Assembly (NCBI GenBank): GCA_030681635.1
Contig: JAUXRT010000484.1
Coordinates: 1 to 17,767, forward strand
Direction of reading: 5' to 3'
Source of the DNA: Reyranella sp.
GTDB lineage: Bacteria; Pseudomonadota; Alphaproteobacteria; Reyranellales; Reyranellaceae
DNA: 17,767 nucleotides
Each line of letters opens with the position of its first letter. The stretch's first letter is position 1. Below the pieces are notes generated by a model. It saw only the letters and a program-made list of their open reading frames with translations. It searched no databases and was not told the origin of the DNA. The position numbers were made by a program, and so were the translations under genes. Positions 14,116-17,767 of this stretch are shown piece by piece.

Positions 14116-15600
14116 TTCTTCCGTGTTGCGGGCAGCCTTCAGCGCGAAGGCCTCTTCCGGCGACAGCACGAGGCGATGGCGGCCGACCGCGGCGAACCAG
14201 GCGATGCCGATCGCGAACCAGACGCCGACGCCCAGCACACCGGTCACGAACACCGGATCGAGAAGCTGGAAGGCGAGCGTGAGCAGCGCCAGCACCAGCG
14301 TCACGATGGCGCCGGCAATTCCCAGCGGTGAACGATAGGGGCGGTCGAGGCCGGGCCTGTTGAGGCGCAGCACGATGAAGCTCACGGCCTGCGCCAGATA
14401 GGAGAGCATGGCGCCCGCCACCGCCATGTTGAGCAGCATGCCCTGGATCGCGGCCGCGCCGCTTTCAGCCCCCATGCCGAACCACAGCGCGAACATGATC
14501 GCGAGCGCCACCGCCGAGCCGGCCAGCAGCGCCACATGCGGTGTCTTGTGATGCGCGTGGGTGATCGAGAGGAAGCGCGGGAAGTAGCCGGCGCGCGACA
14601 GCGAATAGATCTGCCGGCCCTTGGCGAACAGGATGGTGTGGAAGCTCGAGATCAGGCCGATGCAGGCAACCAGCGCCAGGACCTTGGCCAGCGTGCCGCC
14701 GGTGGTGGCGCGGAAGCCGTCGAGCAGCGGCTCGCCCGATGATGCGAGCTTGAAACTGCCGGGGCCCACCGAGGGGTTGAGCCAGACGATGAGCGCGGCC
14801 GAAACGAAGAGGGTGAGAAGTGCAGCGATGATGCCGCGCGGCATGTCGCGGCGCGGGTCGAGCGACTCCTCGGCGGCGAGCGGGAGCTGCTCGATGGCGA
14901 GGAACAGCCAGACCGCGAAGGGCATCGCCGCCAGCGCGCCATACAAGCCGAATGGCAGCAATGGGCCGCCGCCCTCGGGCAGTTCGACCGGTTTGCCGTC
15001 GGGTCCGGCGCCGATGTTGAGGGCGAAGCGCTGGAAGTCGGCGACAGGAAGCGCCGTGATCCAGAACAGCGCGAGGCAGGCCAGCGCGGCCACGGTCACG
15101 ACGACCGTGACCTTGAACGAGAGTTCGACGCCCCAGACGTTCAGCGCGATGAAGATGGCGTAGCAGCCGATCCAGTAGAGCGGCAGCCACGCCGGCTGCG
15201 TCTCGAAGACGGCGGCGAGATAGGTCGCCAAGAAGGAGACCACCACGGCGGGTGTCAGCACATACTCGACGTTCTCGCAGAGGCCGGTGATGAAGCCGCC
15301 CCACGGACCCATCGAGGCGCGCGCGAAGGAATAGGCGCCGCCGGTGTGCGGCAGCGCCGCGCCCATCTCGGCGATGCAGAAGACGAGGCAGAGATACATG
15401 AGGGCGACGAGGCCGGCCGCCAGCGCAAAGCCGCCCCAGCCGCCGGCCAGCAGGCCGAGGTTCCAGCCGGAATAGTGGCCGGAGATGACGGCGCCGACGC
15501 CCAGCGCCCACAGGGACGCGACGCCGGCGTAACGGCGCAGTCCGCGCCTCTCGAAGTAGTTGTTGTCGACCGGCCGATAGCCGGTGCCGGTCTGGCTCAT
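14101..15600 (-). CDS. eat: APC-superfamily permease, ethanolamine-permease-like (EAT)
   Basis: Inner-membrane transporter of 499 residues with about 12 hydrophobic segments. The N-terminus (DNNYFERRGLRRYAGVASLW, then ALGVGAVISGHYSGWNLGL) matches the ethanolamine permease branch of the APC family. LPHTGGAYSFARASMGPWGG is the conserved APC helix-3 region, and AIEQLPLAAEESLDPRRDMP and FAKGRQIYSLSRAGYFP are further APC signatures. By family it imports ethanolamine or a small amine/amino acid with H+ or Na+. No ethanolamine ammonia-lyase genes are in view, so the substrate is tentative. A hairpin in its 5' leader would pair with the G-rich bases of its Shine-Dalgarno (GGGGGGACGAGGC-ATG). Confidence 0.85.
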   Translation of the reverse strand: MSQTGTGYRPVDNNYFERRGLRRYAGVASLWALGVGAVISGHYSGWNLGLLAGGWGGFALAAGLVALMYLCLVFCIAEMGAALPHTGGAYSFARASMGPWGGFITGLCENVEYVLTPAVVVSFLATYLAAVFETQPAWLPLYWIGCYAIFIALNVWGVELSFKVTVVVTVAALACLALFWITALPVADFQRFALNIGAGPDGKPVELPEGGGPLLPFGLYGALAAMPFAVWLFLAIEQLPLAAEESLDPRRDMPRGIIAALLTLFVSAALIVWLNPSVGPGSFKLASSGEPLLDGFRATTGGTLAKVLALVACIGLISSFHTILFAKGRQIYSLSRAGYFPRFLSITHAHHKTPHVALLAGSAVALAIMFALWFGMGAESGAAAIQGMLLNMAVAGAMLSYLAQAVSFIVLRLNRPGLDRPYRSPLGIAGAIVTLVLALLTLAFQLLDPVFVTGVLGVGVWFAIGIAWFAAVGRHRLVLSPEEAFALKAARNTEESVAE

Positions 15601-15607
15601 GCCTCGT

Positions 15608-15648
15608 CCCCCCGCTCCGTGCCGACGTTATGGCACGGAGGAGGGGGG
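15608..15648 (-). promoter_or_regulatory. 5'-leader hairpin covering the permease Shine-Dalgarno
   Basis: CTCCGTGCC (15615-15623) pairs with GGCACGGAG (15632-15640), and six C (15608-15613) pair with six G (15643-15648) across a small internal loop. On the minus-strand mRNA the 3' arm is GGCACGGAG-C-GGGGGG, just before GACGAGGC and the permease ATG at 15600. The stem could block ribosome access, or be a remnant terminator. Confidence 0.5.
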
Positions 15649-15689
15649 ATAGCAGTGGCCATGAGCTAATTCCCGAACTGGCGTGGTTA

Positions 15690-15709
15690 GCAATGGCCTC
15701 GACCATTGC
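15690..15709. promoter_or_regulatory. Short palindrome upstream of the caspase-kinase gene
   Basis: GCAATGG-CCTCGA-CCATTGC is a perfect 7-bp-arm inverted repeat about 90 nt before the caspase-kinase start. It overlaps a weak TTGCGA (15706-15711) that is 17 bp before TCAAAT (15729-15734). It may be an operator, but the evidence is slight. The rest of 15650-15797 shows no gene. Confidence 0.3.
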
Positions 15710-15797
15710 GATTTTCGTGTGAGTGAGATCAAATAGCAATTGTGTGCGCGTAAGTAAGTTGAGGTTGTGCAGTGTAAATTCGTCGTTGAGGAATCAG

Positions 15798-17767
15798 ATG
15801 AAGAAGATCGCCCTTTTGATTGGAATCGACGCGTATCCACGCATGACCCCACTATCATCATGTGCGTTAGATGTGGACGGCTTGGCTACGATACTTCAGA
15901 TGCGCGAGTATGCCTTCGATGTTCGCCAGCTTGTCGAAGGCTCAGCGACAAGAAGTGCCGTTCTTGATGCTCTGCGCCACATCGCAACTGAACGCCCGGA
16001 CGTATTCCTCTTTTACTTTTCTGGCCACGGCTCTTCTGATCGGATGCTTGGCGCATCGCTCGTACTGTTTGATTGGTCAAGAGATCGACCTGGGTTGTCC
16101 ATGGACGAGCTCGGTAGAAATCTCGACGGACTAGCCGAAGCAGGGACAAATGTCGTTGCGACTTTGGACTGCTGTCGCGCAGGAGCACTGCCCGTGGAAT
16201 TGGGCGGCATCAATCGGAGAGAATTTGAAGTATCGGTACCTAACAAGCCCATAAGCCGCTGCATCTTGGCGGCATGTCGGCCGGAGGGTTATGCCTTGGC
16301 TGGTAGGCCCGGCAACAAGAGCGCATTTACCGAGCAGTTTTGTGATGCCCTGCTAGGAGCGGCAGCCGACGACCGTGGAGAAGTAACTGCGGGGCGTGTT
16401 TGCGACTATATCTCCGCAAAGTTAGAGCAAGCTGGGGAACCAGCACCGATATTCAAGCTGGACGTTGAACACAGAATCGTACTCGCCAGTGATCTAACTC
16501 CAGTGGTCGCAGCTGAAACAGAGGGACAAGTAAGCACTTCTGTATCTAGGCAGTTTGCGCGAATGCTAGACAATTTTGCCCAGAGACATGCTCCGAGCAT
16601 CATGTCGGTCGGCCAGCCTGGTTTCGCAGCGGCTTGTGACGCTCTAGACTTAATCGTGGAATGGTCGCGTAAACAGCAGCGCGCCTACCCATTTCTGTCA
16701 GACCACTTAGACTTCCGTCAGGCCCAGGATGTGCTCAATTCTAACCGCGCTAGATTGGCGAACATCCAGGTTGGCGCGGAGATTCGGTACATGAAGGGCT
16801 ATGCTCACGTCATCGAGCGTGTCGGCAGCGGTGGGTTTGGCAGTGTTTACAAAGTGCAAGTCAAAGATGGCTCTCATGCAGGCCAGCTTCGTGCCGTTAA
16901 AGTTTACCACCCCAATGAACTCGCTAATGAAGAAAAAGTTAGTCGTTTTTCGCGTGGATACAACGCAATGAAACGGCTGGACTGGCCGACAATAGTTCGC
17001 GTCCACGAACATATGGAATGTCCTCTTGGATTCTCCATGGACTTCATTGACGGGCCCAATCTGAAAGGTTTTGTCTCTGCTCGAATGTGGGATGACGACT
17101 ACTACGAGGTGGCGCTGCGAGTAATGATACTGATTGCCGATGCGATACAGCATGCGCATCAGCGGTCGGTTCTACACCGAGACATCAAGCCGGAAAATAT
17201 TGTCGTCAATATGCTTGATGGCGAAGCCATACCGTATCTTACTGATTTCGATTTGGCTTGGATGTCCACAGCATCTGCTATGACGCGCACTGCAATGGGA
17301 AATGCGTTCTACGCACCTCCAGAACAATTCGCTCATCCAGATTCGTTCCAAGCGCGTGAGCCCACCGTAGATGTCTATGCATTCGGACAGCTCTGCTATT
17401 TCGTTCTTACGGGTGCCGATCCAATTCCGATGGGGTTTGACACGAACGTTGAAGAGCTAGGTGCGCGCATTGAACGTTATGTCAGTGGCTTGGCGCGCGA
17501 CCGCTGGTTGCGTTTCTACTCTGATTGTACTCGATTGCGCCCTAAAGAAAGGCTTCAGGATTTCGAAGTTGTCCGCGATGGCCTCGACGAGATCGAGGGT
17601 TTTTTTCGGACGCAGAGTGACAATACCCGAATTGATAGTCTTACATTCATTGGCGAGTTGGCTAGTCGTTTGGGGCAGCGTGCCAATCGGCACATGAGCA
17701 GTGATGCATTCCTGTCAACGACCGGCCGGACGGGCGGCTTGCTGCGAATTATTGAACACAATTCGAG
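15798..17767 (+). CDS. Caspase-like (C14) protease fused to Ser/Thr protein kinase, 3' end beyond window
   Basis: One uninterrupted frame of 656 codons runs off the right edge. Start ATG 15798 has GAGGA 5 nt upstream. Residues 1-230 form a caspase/metacaspase-like domain: MKKIALLIGIDAYP (beta-1), LSSCALDVDGLATIL, His77 in LFYFSGHGS, and Cys126 in TLDCCRAGA form the His-Cys dyad. Residues 231-331 are a helical linker with no motif I recognise. Residues 332-600 form a protein kinase: glycine loop GSGGFGSVYKV (343-353), Lys368 in LRAVKVY, catalytic HRDIKPEN (460-467), DFD at 483-485 in place of DFG, PPEQ (507-510), DVYAFG (525-530) and RPKERL (581-586). The start of a further region (601-656) is seen. 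No membrane segment or signal peptide is evident, so it is probably cytoplasmic. Lower G+C and different codon use suggest horizontal transfer. Likely a signalling or defence/cell-death protein, by inference. Confidence 0.93.
   Translation, partial: MKKIALLIGIDAYPRMTPLSSCALDVDGLATILQMREYAFDVRQLVEGSATRSAVLDALRHIATERPDVFLFYFSGHGSSDRMLGASLVLFDWSRDRPGLSMDELGRNLDGLAEAGTNVVATLDCCRAGALPVELGGINRREFEVSVPNKPISRCILAACRPEGYALAGRPGNKSAFTEQFCDALLGAAADDRGEVTAGRVCDYISAKLEQAGEPAPIFKLDVEHRIVLASDLTPVVAAETEGQVSTSVSRQFARMLDNFAQRHAPSIMSVGQPGFAAACDALDLIVEWSRKQQRAYPFLSDHLDFRQAQDVLNSNRARLANIQVGAEIRYMKGYAHVIERVGSGGFGSVYKVQVKDGSHAGQLRAVKVYHPNELANEEKVSRFSRGYNAMKRLDWPTIVRVHEHMECPLGFSMDFIDGPNLKGFVSARMWDDDYYEVALRVMILIADAIQHAHQRSVLHRDIKPENIVVNMLDGEAIPYLTDFDLAWMSTASAMTRTAMGNAFYAPPEQFAHPDSFQAREPTVDVYAFGQLCYFVLTGADPIPMGFDTNVEELGARIERYVSGLARDRWLRFYSDCTRLRPKERLQDFEVVRDGLDEIEGFFRTQSDNTRIDSLTFIGELASRLGQRANRHMSSDAFLSTTGRTGGLLRIIEHNS

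Noticed and set aside
15798..17767. Frameshift or pseudogene in the caspase-kinase gene
   Set aside because: I read the frame codon by codon from 15798 to the window edge and found no stop; key residues of both domains are intact.
1..17767. tRNA, rRNA, CRISPR array, transposase or integrase
   Set aside because: No cloverleaf, rRNA core motif, regularly spaced repeats or DDE/tyrosine-recombinase signatures were noticed; this is reading by eye and not a covariance-model scan.

Overview
The window is GC-rich DNA with dense gene packing, GTG/ATG starts, overlapping stop/start codons and many catabolic transport genes. The mix suggests a soil- or water-type alphaproteobacterium, possibly Rhodospirillales/Reyranella- or Bradyrhizobium-like: Bug/TctC solute-binding protein, CaiB-type CoA-transferase, HSL-type hydrolase, OFA-type MFS carrier and an NsrR-type Rrf2 regulator. 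The taxonomic guess is an inference from gene content and was not tested by any search.

Layout from left to right. (1) 1-4692, minus strand: a probable catabolic operon of alpha/beta hydrolase, CaiB/BaiF CoA-transferase, TTC38-like TPR protein, a large hairpin, then an OFA-family MFS carrier that runs off the left edge. (2) 4877-5896, plus strand: two small exported proteins, an SNase-fold protein that has lost both catalytic arginines and a double SH3b protein. (3) 5898-8534, minus strand: acyl-CoA dehydrogenase, Bug solute-binding protein and a small dimeric alpha/beta-barrel protein. (4) 8681-11063: a nitric-oxide defence locus. A group III truncated haemoglobin and a YtfE/RIC di-iron repair protein (ATGA overlap) run leftward. 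NsrR and a YbaN-type membrane protein run rightward. The two arms diverge from a 39-bp near-perfect operator. A one-helix membrane ORF lies beyond ytfE. (5) 11020-15600: CPA2-type cation/proton antiporter, exported Sel1-repeat protein, M23 peptidase with a long Pro/Gly insertion, and an ethanolamine-permease-like APC transporter.

(6) 15798 to the right edge: base composition drops visibly (hand-counted lines of 47-55% G+C against 73% for a line in the permease gene). One long uninterrupted frame encodes an N-terminal caspase-like (C14) protease joined through a helical linker to a Ser/Thr protein kinase. The gene is not complete in the window. A caspase-kinase fusion on atypical DNA looks like an acquired signalling or defence (regulated cell-death) module and is the most interesting object here.

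No tRNA, rRNA, CRISPR array, insertion sequence or phage gene was seen. Long open frames opposite the GC-rich genes are treated as antisense shadows.
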